Positions 9,618 through 18,257 are shown, counted from the first letter of the stretch. The stretch is 64,000 nt of DNA from Micromonospora chersina (GCF_900091475.1 NZ_FMIB01000002.1:806001-870000), one strand, 5' to 3'. A program made the numbers and translations. Notes: a model not told the origin generated them from the sequence alone.

Positions 9618-10202
9618 ATGAGTGACAGCCGGGCCGCCCTGCTCGACGCCGCGGCGGAGGAGTTCGCCCGCACCGGCCTGCACGGCACCCGGGTGCAGGC
9701 GGTGGTCCGGCGCGCCGGCGTCAACGAGCGCATGATCTACCACCACTTCGGCAGCAAGGAAGGGCTCTACGCGGCCGTCATCGACGAGCAGCGCGCGGGG
9801 CTGGCCGCCGCCTGGGCGCCGGTGCTCGACCGGGCCACCACCCTCGACCCGTACGCGGGGATGCGCGCCGCCTTCGCCGGCTTCTACGACATCCTGCGGG
9901 CCCGCCCCCGGCTGCTCGCGCTGATGCTGCACGAGTCGCTGAGCGGGTCCGGCGCGCTGTCCCTGCCCACCGCCGACCAGCTCCCCGCGGCGATCCGCCA
10001 CCTGTACGAGCGCGGCCAGTCCGAGGGCGCGTTCCGCGCCGACTGCCCGTTCGAGGTGGCGTACGCGACCGCGATGGGGGCGCTCGTGGCGTTGCAGGTC
10101 TTCGCTCCCCCGTTCGCCGTCGACGCCGGCACGCCGGAGCTGCGGGACCGGGTGGTCGGGCAGCTGCTCGACGGGATGACCGGGCCGGTTCCCGGCCGCT
10201 GA
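9618..10202 (+). CDS. TetR-family repressor of the adjacent exporter
   Basis: A 194-residue protein. The N-terminal HTH is typical (ALLDAAAEEFARTGLHGTRV, then GVNERMIYHHFGSKEGLY), followed by an all-helical ligand domain. The gene stops 77 bases before an MFS drug exporter on the same strand. The same operator lies in front of both genes, so it very likely represses itself and the exporter until an effector binds. The effector is unknown. ATG 9618 directly follows the operator; no clear ribosome site is seen. Confidence 0.88.
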   Translation: MSDSRAALLDAAAEEFARTGLHGTRVQAVVRRAGVNERMIYHHFGSKEGLYAAVIDEQRAGLAAAWAPVLDRATTLDPYAGMRAAFAGFYDILRARPRLLALMLHESLSGSGALSLPTADQLPAAIRHLYERGQSEGAFRADCPFEVAYATAMGALVALQVFAPPFAVDAGTPELRDRVVGQLLDGMTGPVPGR

Positions 10203-10240
10203 ACCAGCACACGGTGACAACCTGCGGAGCCCGGGCCTCC

Positions 10241-10257
10241 GCAGTAAGCATTTACCG
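10241..10257 (-). promoter_or_regulatory. TetR operator copy 2, upstream of exporter
   Basis: GCAGTAAGCATTTACCG is the inverse of 9601-9617 with one mismatch. It stands 22 bases before the exporter ATG, between two genes otherwise lacking any similarity. Confidence 0.8.
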
Positions 10258-10279
10258 CAGGTCGAGGAAAGGGGCCGGA

Positions 10280-11713
10280 ATGGATCGGACCATCGAGCCG
10301 CCCGCGCCGGCACCCGGGGTCTCCCCGGCGCTGCGCCGGCTGGTCGGCGTGATCATGCTCGGCGCGCTCGCCGTGCAGCTCGACGCCACCATGACCAACG
10401 TCGCCATCCACACGCTGCTCCGCGAGTTCGACGCGACCCTGTCCACCGTGCAGTGGGTCGGCACCGGCTACCTGCTGGCGATGACCGCGATGATCCCGCT
10501 GACCGGCTGGGCCGCCGACCGGTTCGGCACCCGCACGCTCTGGACGCTCAGCCTCGCCGGGTTCCTGCTGGGCTCCCTGCTGTCCGGGCTGGCCTGGTCC
10601 GCCGGCAGCCTCATCGCGTTCCGGGTCGTGCAGGGCGCGGGCGGCGGGATGCTCGTACCCCTGGCGCAGACCATCCTGGCCCGCGCCGCCGGCCCGGACC
10701 GGCTCGGCCGGGTGATGGCCGCCATCGGCGTCCCCGCCATGCTGGGCCCGGTCCTCGGGCCGGTGCTCGGCGGCCTGATCGTCGACGACCTGGGCTGGCG
10801 GTGGATCTTCTTCGTCAACCTGCCGGTCGGCCTGGCCGGGCTGCTCCTGGCCCGCCGGGTGGTGCCCGCCGACCGGCCGGCGACCGCCGCCCCGCTGGAC
10901 CTGACCGGGCTGGCCCTGCTGCCGCCCGGCTGCGCCGCCGTGGTCTACGGCCTGGCCGAGGCCGGCCGGCACGGCCGGTTCGACGCCCCGGCCGTGCTCG
11001 TCGCGGTGGCGCTCGGCGGGGTGCTGCTGGCCGGATTCGCGGGGCACGCGCTGCGGACCCGGCGGGAGCCGCTGATCGACCTGCGGCTGCTGGCCGACCG
11101 GACGTTCGCGGCCTGCGCGGCGGTGGTGTTCCTGTCCGGCGTCGCCCTGTTCGGGGCGATCATCCTGCTGCCGCTCTACCAGCAGCAGGTGCGGGGCGCG
11201 TCCGCCCTGGCCGCCGGGCTGCTGCTGGCCCCGCAGGGCGTGGGCATGGCGATCGGGCTGGTGGCCGCCGGGCGGCTCACCGACCGGATCGGCCCCCGGC
11301 CGATCGTGCTGGTCGGCCTCGTGGTGGCCGCCGCCGGCACGCTCACCTACACGCAGGTGGCGGCCGACACCGCGCAGCCGGTGCTCGCCGCCGCGTTGCT
11401 CGTCAGCGGCGCCGGCATGGGCGCCACCGTGGTGCCGGTACTGGCCAGCCCGTACCGGGGACTGTCGCCGGCGGCGATCCCGCGGGCGACCAGCGCCATC
11501 CGGATCTTCCAGCAGCTCGGCGGGGCGTTCGGCGGGGCGGTCCTGGCCGTCGTGCTCCAGCGGCAGCTCGCCGGGCAGGCCGACGCGGCGGAGCGGGCGG
11601 CCGCGTTCGGGGCGACCTTCTGGTGGGTGCTCGGTTTCACGCTGCTGGGGGTGCTCCCGGCCCTGCTGCTGCCGGCCACCCGGGCGCCGCGGCCCGGCGC
11701 CGGGTCGGCCTGA
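10280..11713 (+). CDS. DHA2-family MFS drug/proton antiporter
   Basis: A 477-residue, about 14-span membrane protein. DHA2 signatures include LDATMTNVAI in the first span, WVGTGYLLAMTAMIPLTGWAADRFGTR (motif A region), and the GPVLGPVLGGLIVDDLGWRWIFFVNLPVG motif C region of EmrB/QacA/LfrA exporters. Such proteins expel lipophilic drugs or dyes using the proton gradient. It is preceded by AAAGGGG nine bases before ATG 10280 and by the TetR operator. A long terminator follows. The substrate is unknown; the neighbourhood suggests antibiotics. Confidence 0.9.
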   Translation: MDRTIEPPAPAPGVSPALRRLVGVIMLGALAVQLDATMTNVAIHTLLREFDATLSTVQWVGTGYLLAMTAMIPLTGWAADRFGTRTLWTLSLAGFLLGSLLSGLAWSAGSLIAFRVVQGAGGGMLVPLAQTILARAAGPDRLGRVMAAIGVPAMLGPVLGPVLGGLIVDDLGWRWIFFVNLPVGLAGLLLARRVVPADRPATAAPLDLTGLALLPPGCAAVVYGLAEAGRHGRFDAPAVLVAVALGGVLLAGFAGHALRTRREPLIDLRLLADRTFAACAAVVFLSGVALFGAIILLPLYQQQVRGASALAAGLLLAPQGVGMAIGLVAAGRLTDRIGPRPIVLVGLVVAAAGTLTYTQVAADTAQPVLAAALLVSGAGMGATVVPVLASPYRGLSPAAIPRATSAIRIFQQLGGAFGGAVLAVVLQRQLAGQADAAERAAAFGATFWWVLGFTLLGVLPALLLPATRAPRPGAGSA

Positions 11714-11717
11714 GCAG

Positions 11718-11766
11718 CCGTCGTCGGGGGACCACCGGCTCGGGGGTGGTGGTCCCCCGACGACGG
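11718..11766. terminator. 19-pair perfect terminator stem
   Basis: CCGTCGTCGGGGGACCACC (11718-11736) and its exact complement (11748-11766) flank an 11-base loop. It separates the exporter gene from the convergent DUF1992 gene and can end both transcripts. Confidence 0.85.
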
Positions 11767-11770
11767 CCGA

Positions 11771-12247
11771 TCAGCGGCGCCGCCAGGGCCACCACCGGCG
11801 GCGCGGCGGAGCGGAAAGCGGGACGGGCGCGGGGTCGGCCGCCACCCGCTCGGCCGCGGCCCGCTCCCGGCCGGCCCGCCAGTCGCGGACCACGTCGTCG
11901 GCGTTGACCGGCCGGACCACCACCCGCGGACCGGTGGGCGTGCGCAGCCAGGCCACCACCTCGGTGTTGAGGGCGGCCACGTACGCCCGTACCGACTCCT
12001 CGGTGGGCAGGTCGCGCACCTCGTCGGGGACCTTCTCGATGCGGCGGCGCAGTTGCAGCGGGGTGGGCAGGAGCAGGTCACCGGGAAGCTGTTCGCGCTC
12101 CAGGAAGCTGCGGATCCACCAGCCCTCGTCGTAGGGCAGGTCCCGGCCCGGGATGGGCTTGCCGGCCCCCGGCAGGTTGTCGAACTCGCCACGCTCCTGG
12201 GCCGAGCGGATCTGCGCCTCGACCGCGGCCTCCCAGCCTGTCGTCAC
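11771..12247 (-). CDS. DUF1992 (DnaJ-homologue C28-type conserved) protein
   Basis: A 158-residue soluble protein. The N-terminal half carries the DUF1992 pattern: VEAQIRSAQERGEFDNLPGAGKPI followed by two acidic/aromatic stretches (PYDEGWWIRSFLERE) and LPTPLQLRRRIEKV. A C-terminal tail is rich in Arg, Pro and Trp. The family is widespread and has no established role. I chose GTG 12247 because GGAGG lies eight bases upstream; the GTG at 12256 overlaps that site. Confidence 0.82.
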   Translation of the reverse strand: MTTGWEAAVEAQIRSAQERGEFDNLPGAGKPIPGRDLPYDEGWWIRSFLEREQLPGDLLLPTPLQLRRRIEKVPDEVRDLPTEESVRAYVAALNTEVVAWLRTPTGPRVVVRPVNADDVVRDWRAGRERAAAERVAADPAPVPLSAPPRRRWWPWRRR

Positions 12248-12406
12248 CGCCGTCACCTCCCGTCCTCACCGTATCCGCGGATCACCGACCTGGTTCAGCG
12301 CCGGCCGGCACCGGGCTGTTCCCGTCCGGCGGCCGGCGGCGGCGGGGCGTACATTCCTGGTGGGCCGGCGGGCGGCCCGTACCCCAGGGCGGGAGGAACC
12401 ACCGGC

Positions 12407-12832
12407 GTGCGTGACTGGCTCATCGGCCTCGGCGTCGCGGTGGCCTGCCTGCTGGCCAGCTGGGCGCTGCTGGTGCTGCTGGCCCGGCGGCTGCCGCCGG
12501 GCATCCTGCGGGACCTGGCCGCCTTCATCCCGGACTGCCTGACCACCGTGCGCCGGCTGCGCCGCGACCCCCGGGTGCCGCGCCGGGCCAAGGTCGCGAT
12601 CGTGTTCGCCGGGCTCTGGCTGGCCAGCCCCATCGACCTGATCCCGGAGTTCCTGCCGGTCATCGGCCCACTCGACGACATCGTGGTGGTCGCGCTGGCG
12701 CTGCGCTACGCCGGCAGGCAGGTGCCCCGGCAGGTGCTGCTCGACGCGTGGCCCGGCGAGCCGCGGCTGCTGCTGCGCCTGCTCGGCCCGGCGCCGGCGG
12801 CCGGGCCGGGCGTCGAGGAACCCACGCGCTGA
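12407..12832 (+). CDS. DUF1232 (YkvA-like) membrane protein
   Basis: A 141-residue protein. One N-terminal membrane span (LIGLGVAVACLLASWALLVLLA) is followed by the DUF1232 core PRRAKVAIVFAGLWLASPIDLIPEFLPVIGPLDDIVVVALALRYA. In that core the SPIDLIP and DD elements are diagnostic. Function in the family is not established. A good ribosome site (GGGAGGAA) precedes GTG 12407. It overlaps the TauE-like gene by four bases and is probably cotranscribed with it. Confidence 0.85.
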   Translation: MRDWLIGLGVAVACLLASWALLVLLARRLPPGILRDLAAFIPDCLTTVRRLRRDPRVPRRAKVAIVFAGLWLASPIDLIPEFLPVIGPLDDIVVVALALRYAGRQVPRQVLLDAWPGEPRLLLRLLGPAPAAGPGVEEPTR

Positions 12833-13545
12833 GCACGCTGCTGGTCGCCTCGGCAGCGGCGTTCCTGCTGGCCGTGCTGTCCGCGGTGACCGGTTTCGGC
12901 GGCGGGGTGCTGTTGCTGCCGGTCTTCACCGCGCTGTTCGGGCTGCGCGTCGCGGTGCCCGTGCTCACCCTCACCCAGCTCGCCAGCAACGCCGCCCGGG
13001 TCTGGCTCAACCGGCGGGAGCTGCACGCCGCCCTCGCCCGCCGGTTCGCGCTCGGCGCGGTGCCGTTCGCCCTGGCCGGGGCGCTGCTGCTGGCGCACGC
13101 GCCGCTGGCCGCCCTCAAGCGGCTGCTCGGGGTGTTCCTGCTGGGCGTGGTGGCGTGGCGTCGCCTCGGCCGGCCGCCGGGACGGCCCGGCGCGCGGACG
13201 TTCGTGGCGGTCGGCGCGGCCTCCGGGCTCGGGTCGGCGCTGCTCGGCTCCGTCGGCCCGCTCACCGCGCCGTTCTTCCTGGCCTACGGGCTGACCCGGG
13301 CCGCGTACGTGGGCACCGAGGCGGCCGCCGCGCTCACCCTGCACCTGGCCAAGACCGCCGGGTACGCCGGGGCCGGGCTGCTCGGCCGGCAGGTGCTGCT
13401 GCTCGGGGCGGCGCTCACCCCGGCCACCCTGGCCGGCGCGTGGGTGGGGCGGCGGATCGTCGGCCGGATCAGCGACCGGACCTTCGTCGCCCTGGTGGAG
13501 GCGGGACTTGTCGCGGCCGCCCTGCTCTTCCTGGCCGGCCGCTGA
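12829..13545 (+). CDS. TauE/SafE-family anion transporter-like membrane protein
   Basis: A protein of about 238 residues with 7-8 membrane spans. The family repeat appears twice: AVLSAVTGFGGGVLLLPVF near the N-terminus and GAASGLGSALLGSVGPLTAPFFLAYGL in the middle. Members move sulfite, sulfoacetate or other small organosulfur anions; the substrate here is unknown. The start is unusual. No ATG, GTG or TTG sits at the expected N-terminus, but CTG 12829 has GAGGAA eight bases upstream and overlaps the previous stop. The alternative GTG 12748 would add 27 low-complexity residues and overlap the previous gene by 85 bases. Confidence 0.8.
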   Translation: MSTLLVASAAAFLLAVLSAVTGFGGGVLLLPVFTALFGLRVAVPVLTLTQLASNAARVWLNRRELHAALARRFALGAVPFALAGALLLAHAPLAALKRLLGVFLLGVVAWRRLGRPPGRPGARTFVAVGAASGLGSALLGSVGPLTAPFFLAYGLTRAAYVGTEAAAALTLHLAKTAGYAGAGLLGRQVLLLGAALTPATLAGAWVGRRIVGRISDRTFVALVEAGLVAAALLFLAGR

Positions 13546-13578
13546 CGCCGGCCCGGCGCTCGATGGCGGTGGCCCGGC

Positions 13579-14127
13579 TCAGGGCCGGTGGCGGACGTGG
13601 CGGTGACCGTCGCGCGGGAACGGCGGCCGGGCCCGCAGCACCTCCGCGAAGGCGTACCCGCTCTTCTCCGCCACCCGGCAGGAGGCCGGGTTGTCCACCT
13701 GGTGCAGCAGCTCCAGGCGGGTCAGGCCGCCCGCGGCGAACCGGGCGAACGCCCAGTCGGTGACCGCCGCCACGGCCCGCGGCGCGACACCGCGGCCCCG
13801 GGCGGGCGCGGCCGTCCAGTAGCCCACCTCGGCTGCCGGCCGCCCGGGGGTGACCTCCTTGAGCACGACGTTGGCCACCAGCCGCTCCCCCTCGGCCGTG
13901 GGCTCCAGGACGGCGAAGCTGAACCGGCGGTCGGCCGCCCAGCCCTGCCGGCTGCGGCGCAGGAACGCGCGGGCCTCGGCCCGGGTGGTCACCGGGAGCC
14001 GGGTCCAGGAGCGCAGCACCGGATCCCGGTACGCGGCCAGCAGTGCCTCGGCGTCGTCGTCGCGCCACGGGCGCAGCAGCAGGCCGGGGGCGGAGGGGGT
14101 GGCGGCGGCGTGGAGCACGATCGACAT
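13579..14127 (-). CDS. GNAT-family N-acetyltransferase (RimJ/RimL-like)
   Basis: A 182-residue enzyme with the GNAT fold. It begins LLLRPWRDDDAEALLAAYRDP, has the acetyl-CoA pyrophosphate loop ARGRGVAPRAVAAVTDWAF (a Q/R-x-x-G-x-G/A variant), and ends with VDNPASCRVAEKSGYAFAEVLR. These match RimJ/RimL-type Gcn5 enzymes, which acetylate protein N-termini or small amines. The target is unknown. It is convergent with the TauE-like gene and divergent from the LysE-like gene. ATG 14127 is the only sensible start. Confidence 0.87.
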   Translation of the reverse strand: MSIVLHAAATPSAPGLLLRPWRDDDAEALLAAYRDPVLRSWTRLPVTTRAEARAFLRRSRQGWAADRRFSFAVLEPTAEGERLVANVVLKEVTPGRPAAEVGYWTAAPARGRGVAPRAVAAVTDWAFARFAAGGLTRLELLHQVDNPASCRVAEKSGYAFAEVLRARPPFPRDGHRHVRHRP

Positions 14128-14229
14128 CCCGGTAGTGTCGCCCGTCACGCCCCCGTCCGGCGAGCCCGGCCCCACGGCGCCGGAGCGCGGGCGTAGGGTC
14201 CGGGCAGGACCGACGGGCGGGGAGGCGAC

Positions 14230-14880
14230 GTGGTCACGGTCGGCGCGCTGGTGGGTATCGCCCTGGTGGCGTTGGGTCTGGTGCTCACGCCCGGCCCGAA
14301 CATGGTCTACCTGGTGTCCCGGTCGGTCACCCAGGGCCGGCGGGCCGGGCTGGTGTCGCTGCTCGGCGTGGCCGTCGGCTTCCTGGTCTACCTGGCCGCC
14401 GCGGTGGCCGGCATCGCCACGGTCTTCGTGCTGGTCCCCCCGCTGTACACCGCGGTGAAGCTGGGCGGCGCGGCCTACCTGCTGTGGCTGGCCTGGCGGA
14501 TCCTGCGCCCGGGCGGCCGGTCGGCGTTCACCCCGGCCGCGCTGCCCCCGGACCGGCCGCGGCGGCTGTTCACCATGGGCCTGGTCACCAACCTGCTGAA
14601 CCCGAAGATCGCCATCCTCTACGTGTCGCTGCTGCCGCAGTTCGTCGACCCGGCGCGCGGGCACGTGGCGGTGCAGAGCCTGCTGCTCGGGCTGACCCAG
14701 ATCGGCATCGCGCTGACCGTGAACGGGCTCATCGTCCTCACCGCCGGCACCGTGTCGGCGTTCCTCACCCGGCGGCCGGCCTGGGCGCGGGCCCAGCGCT
14801 ACGTGATGGGCACGGTGCTGGCCGGTCTCGCGGTCCGCATCGCCGTGGACCGCTCGCGGGCCGCCGTGGCCACCCCCTGA
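14230..14880 (+). CDS. LysE/RhtB-family amino-acid exporter
   Basis: A 216-residue membrane protein with about six spans. The N-terminal LGLVLTPGPNMVYLVSRSVTQGRRAG is the LysE/RhtB signature (TPGPN), followed by GLVSLLGVAVGF and, mid-protein, GLVTNLLNPKIAILYVSLLPQF. The family exports amino acids or related metabolites such as homoserine, threonine or lysine. GTG 14230 has GGAGG seven bases upstream. It stands alone, divergent from the acetyltransferase gene; the substrate cannot be read. Confidence 0.9.
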   Translation: MVTVGALVGIALVALGLVLTPGPNMVYLVSRSVTQGRRAGLVSLLGVAVGFLVYLAAAVAGIATVFVLVPPLYTAVKLGGAAYLLWLAWRILRPGGRSAFTPAALPPDRPRRLFTMGLVTNLLNPKIAILYVSLLPQFVDPARGHVAVQSLLLGLTQIGIALTVNGLIVLTAGTVSAFLTRRPAWARAQRYVMGTVLAGLAVRIAVDRSRAAVATP

Positions 14881-14899
14881 CCGGCACGGCCGGGCGCGT

Positions 14900-15409
14900 T
14901 CAGAGGTTGTCGGGCCGGCTGAGCGCCGGGTGGCGTTCGCCCGGCGCCGCGTACCAGGGTTCGATGTCCTCGCGCAGCGCGGTGGCGATCCGCAGGTGCG
15001 ACCAGTCGTCCAGGTCGGGCAGCTCGTCGGGCGCGAACCAGCCGACCGCGAGGGATTCGTCGCCGTCGGCGGTGGCGGTGCCGCCGACGGCCCGGCAGCG
15101 GAACCAGACGTTGAGGAACTCGCAGGTGTCCCCGTTGGGGTAGACGACCGGATGGGTGGCCACCCCGCCGATCCGTTCGATCTCGACCTCGATGCCGGTC
15201 TCCTCGCGGACCTCGCGGACCAGCGCGTCGGCGGGCTGCTCGCCCGGGTCGACAGTGCCGGCCGGCACCGACCAGCGGCCGTTGTCGCCGCGGCGGGCCA
15301 GCAGCACCCGCCCGGCCCCGTCGGTCACCACCCCGCTGACGCCGTACAGCATCAGCAGGTCGGATCCGATGTGCCGGCGCATCCGCGCGATGTAGGGCGA
15401 GACAGGCAT
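14900..15409 (-). CDS. Nudix hydrolase
   Basis: A 169-residue protein with a complete Nudix box: GTVDPGEQPADALV followed by REVREETGI, that is G-x5-E-x7-REVxEExGU. The surrounding fold elements (VVTDGAGRVLLARRGDNGRWSVPAG upstream; FLNVWFRCRAV downstream) are normal. Nudix enzymes cleave nucleoside diphosphates linked to another moiety; the substrate is not predictable here. It starts ten bases after the SDR stop on the same strand and may be the last gene of the monooxygenase-SDR operon. Confidence 0.9.
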   Translation of the reverse strand: MPVSPYIARMRRHIGSDLLMLYGVSGVVTDGAGRVLLARRGDNGRWSVPAGTVDPGEQPADALVREVREETGIEVEIERIGGVATHPVVYPNGDTCEFLNVWFRCRAVGGTATADGDESLAVGWFAPDELPDLDDWSHLRIATALREDIEPWYAAPGERHPALSRPDNL

Positions 15410-15418
15410 GGCGGCACC

Positions 15419-16243
15419 CTACCGGCGGCCGTCCCGGTGCCGCCGGAGCATGCCGGCGGCCAGCGGCGCGCCGTCGAGGTCACCGGCGGCGATCCGCCCC
15501 GCGACGGTACGGCGCACCAGCCGGTCGGCCAGCGCCGGCGCGTGCCGGGCCAGGGCCAGCTCCAGCCGCCCCCGGGCCGTGGTGGCCACGTCCCGGGGCG
15601 CCCGGCGGGCGGTGGCGGCGCGCATGATCGCGGCGACGACCCCCTCGACGGGTTCCAGCCGGGACACCCCGCTCAGCGACAGGCCGGCCTCGGCGGTGCT
15701 GTCGTGGATCGGGGAGGCGACCATGCTTGGGTAGACGACGCTGACGCCGACGTGGGTGCCGACCTCGTGGCGCAGCGCGTCGGCGTACGCGACGACCGCC
15801 CGCTTGCTCACCCCGTATGCGGCCGCGAGGGGCAGCGGCAGCACGGCCATCCGGCTGGCCACGAAGACCACCCGGCCGCGCGCCGCCTCCAGGGCGGGCA
15901 GCGCCGCCGCCGTGGTGCGCCAGGCGGCGAGCAGGTTGACCTCAAGCTGCCGGCGGACCACCTCGTCGGGGGCCAGCTCGGCCGGGGCGGGCCCGCCGAC
16001 GCCGGCGTTGTTGACCAGCAGGTCCAGCCCGCCGAGCCGGTCCACGGCGGCGGCCACCGCGGCCGGCACGGCGGCCGGGTTGGTCAGGTCGCAGCCGAGC
16101 ACCGGCACCGGGCCGTCCTCGTCCGGGCGCAGGTCGAGCCCCACGACGTGGGCGCCCGCGCCGGTCAGCGCGGCGCACAGGTGCCGCCCGAAGGTGCCGC
16201 TCGCGCCGGTGACCAGCACGCGCCGTCCCGCCAGCCCGCTCAC
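15419..16243 (-). CDS. short-chain dehydrogenase/reductase
   Basis: A 274-residue classical SDR. It has TGASGTFG (cofactor loop, residues about 12-19), the acidic LDLRPDEDG after strand 2 suggesting NAD(H), NNAGVGG, and the active-site YGVSK with an upstream Ser in VASRMA. GTG 16243 has GGAGG upstream and overlaps the monooxygenase stop by four bases, so the two enzymes are made together. A Baeyer-Villiger-type monooxygenase coupled to an alcohol dehydrogenase is a known way to degrade cyclic or branched alcohols and ketones; that pairing is inferred. Confidence 0.9.
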   Translation of the reverse strand: MSGLAGRRVLVTGASGTFGRHLCAALTGAGAHVVGLDLRPDEDGPVPVLGCDLTNPAAVPAAVAAAVDRLGGLDLLVNNAGVGGPAPAELAPDEVVRRQLEVNLLAAWRTTAAALPALEAARGRVVFVASRMAVLPLPLAAAYGVSKRAVVAYADALRHEVGTHVGVSVVYPSMVASPIHDSTAEAGLSLSGVSRLEPVEGVVAAIMRAATARRAPRDVATTARGRLELALARHAPALADRLVRRTVAGRIAAGDLDGAPLAAGMLRRHRDGRR

Positions 16244-17553
16244 CGCCGCACCTCCGCCCGGCGCCGCCCGGCCGCCAGTTCCCGCTCCAGTTCGGCCAGG
16301 TACGCGTCGAAGTCGACCCGCATGTGCGGCCGGCGCTGCCCCCACCGGGTGGTGGCGGCGCGCAGCTCGGCCCGGCAGGCGGCCTCCTGCCGGGCCCGGT
16401 CCGGTGGCGACCAGGTGCCGGCGAGCCAGCCGGCGACGAGCCGGGCCTGGGCCTCGAACAGCGGGAACGCCGCGCCGGTGGACTGCATCAGCCCGACGAA
16501 GGCCAGCCCGGGGGCGTCCAGGTGGAACACGTGCCGGTACAGCGGCAGCCGGTCGGCGCCGTCGCCGAGCAGTCCCGGGTCGAGGAAGGGGACCTCCACC
16601 CGGTAGCCGGTGCACCAGATCACCAGGTCCACCTCGTCGCAGCGGCCGTCGGTGAACTCGACCCGCTCGCCGGCGAACCGGGCGATCCCGGGACGGGCCT
16701 GGATGTCGCCGTGGGTGAGCCGGGACAGCAGCCCGTCGGAGAGGGTGGGGTGGTCCTGGAGGAAGCCGTGGGCGGGGGTGGGCAGCCCGTACCGGGCGGG
16801 TGGGCCGACGGTGGCGGTGAGCATGGTCTGGCTGATCCGCTGCCGCAGCCGCCAGGGCAGCCGGCGGGCGAGCGCACCGTTGAGGGTGTCGGAGGGGCGG
16901 CCGAGCAGGTACTTGGGCACCACCCAGACCCCGCGGCGCAGCGACAGCAGGGTCCGCGTGGCGGCGTACGAGGCGTCGACGGCGATGTCCATGGCGGAGT
17001 TGCCGCCCCCGACCACCAGCACCCGCCGGCCGGCGAGCTGTTCCGGGCCGCGGTAGTCGTGGCTGTGCAGTTGCTCGGCGGCGCAGTCACCCGGGTACGG
17101 GTCGGGCCACTTCGGCGCCCGGTTGTGCCCGTTGGCCACCACCACCGCCTCGACGTCGAGGTGGACCGGCCCGTCGGGTCCGGTGGCGTGCACGGCCCAG
17201 CCGCCGTCGGCGGTCCGGGTGACCCGTTCGACGGTGTGCCGCAGCCGCACGGCGTCACGCAGGCCGAACCGGTCGGCGTAGTCGGCGAGGTAGCCGGCGA
17301 TGCGGTCGTGGCCCGGGTAGTCGGGCCAGTCCTCCGGCATCGGGTGGTCGGCGAACTGGGTGCGCCCCTTGCTGGTGTTCAGGTGCAGCGTCCGGTACGC
17401 CGGCGAGCCGGGTGACCCGTACACCCAGAGGCCGCCGACGGTGTCGGTGGTCTCGAACGCGACCGCCGGCACGCCGGCGTCGGCGAGCGCCTTGAGGGTG
17501 GCCAGTCCGGCCGCGCCGGCGCCGATGACCGCCACCCTGGGTCGTGCCGTCAT
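16240..17553 (-). CDS. flavin-containing monooxygenase (FMO/BVMO-like)
   Basis: A 437-residue flavoprotein. The FAD site is VIGAGAAGLATLKALADAGV near the N-terminus. The NADPH site is RRVLVVGGGNSAMDIAVDA around residues 180-200, just after the FMO-type motif QLHSHDYRGPEQL (compare F-x-G-x-x-x-H-S-x-x-Y). Length fits class B FMOs. Substrates of such enzymes include ketones, amines and sulfides; none can be assigned. ATG 17553 has GGAGG upstream. A TetR operator (17565-17584) lies right before the gene, so it heads an inducible operon with the SDR. Confidence 0.88.
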   Translation of the reverse strand: MTARPRVAVIGAGAAGLATLKALADAGVPAVAFETTDTVGGLWVYGSPGSPAYRTLHLNTSKGRTQFADHPMPEDWPDYPGHDRIAGYLADYADRFGLRDAVRLRHTVERVTRTADGGWAVHATGPDGPVHLDVEAVVVANGHNRAPKWPDPYPGDCAAEQLHSHDYRGPEQLAGRRVLVVGGGNSAMDIAVDASYAATRTLLSLRRGVWVVPKYLLGRPSDTLNGALARRLPWRLRQRISQTMLTATVGPPARYGLPTPAHGFLQDHPTLSDGLLSRLTHGDIQARPGIARFAGERVEFTDGRCDEVDLVIWCTGYRVEVPFLDPGLLGDGADRLPLYRHVFHLDAPGLAFVGLMQSTGAAFPLFEAQARLVAGWLAGTWSPPDRARQEAACRAELRAATTRWGQRRPHMRVDFDAYLAELERELAAGRRRAEVRR

Positions 17554-17564
17554 GCCCGCCTCCT

Positions 17565-17584
17565 AATCCAACGACTGCTGGATA
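17565..17584 (-). promoter_or_regulatory. TetR operator in front of monooxygenase operon
   Basis: AATCCAACGACTGCTGGATA holds ATCCA-N8-TGGAT. Read on the other strand, the site at 18278-18297 is AATCCAACGGATGCTGGATT, differing at only three positions. It is placed a few bases before the monooxygenase ribosome site. Confidence 0.8.
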
Positions 17585-17606
17585 ATCCCCGGCGGGCGGC
17601 GGCCCG

Positions 17607-18257
17607 TCAAGGGGTGGCCGGCGGGTACAGCCCGTCGAGGAAGCGGTGCACGAAGGCCCGGAACTCGCGGCGCTCGCGGGCGCCGGAGCCGTCCTGCGCG
17701 GCGAGGGCCACCACGTGCCCGTGCACCGCCCAGACCAGGCTGCGCACGGTGACGTGCGGGGCCGGCTCGACAAGCGCCCCGCCCGCGGCCGCGGCGGCGA
17801 GCAGGTCCTCGACCAGCGCGTACAGCGGGGCCGCGTACCGCTGGTCCAGGTCGGCGTGCCGGTGCGGCTCCAGCCAGCGGCGCAGCCACAGCGCGGTGGT
17901 CTCCGGCCGGTCCTCCAGGAAGTCCACGAACACGTCGACCAGGTCGTGCAGCGCCCGCAGCGCCTCGCCGCGCCCGGCCGCCAGGGCCGCCCGGGCGCGC
18001 TCGCCGGCCGCCACGAGGACCTCCCGCTCGGCGGTGAAGACCCGGGCGAAGCAGGCGTCGTAGAGCTCGGCCTTCGTGCCCGTGTGGTGGGCGACGGTGG
18101 CCACATCGACGCCGGCCGCGGCGGCGACGTCGCGCAGGCCGACGGCGTCGAAGCCACGCTCGGCGAACAGCGCGGTGGCGGCGGCGAGCACCAGGTCGCG
18201 GGTGGGCCGCTGGTCGTCGCGGCGCGGCCGGCCGGGTCGGCGGCGGGGCATGGTCAT
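17607..18257 (-). CDS. TetR-family regulator of the monooxygenase/symporter locus
   Basis: A 216-residue protein. After a basic arm (MTMPRRRPGRPRRDDQ) comes the HTH: LVLAAATALFAERGFDAVGLRDVAAAAGVDVATVAHHTGTKAELYDACF. A helical effector domain follows. It lies between the monooxygenase operon, same strand downstream, and a divergent symporter gene. The same operator occurs at both promoter regions, so it most likely represses all three transcripts including its own. ATG 18257 or 18251 are both possible starts. The effector is unknown. Confidence 0.88.
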   Translation of the reverse strand: MTMPRRRPGRPRRDDQRPTRDLVLAAATALFAERGFDAVGLRDVAAAAGVDVATVAHHTGTKAELYDACFARVFTAEREVLVAAGERARAALAAGRGEALRALHDLVDVFVDFLEDRPETTALWLRRWLEPHRHADLDQRYAAPLYALVEDLLAAAAAGGALVEPAPHVTVRSLVWAVHGHVVALAAQDGSGARERREFRAFVHRFLDGLYPPATP

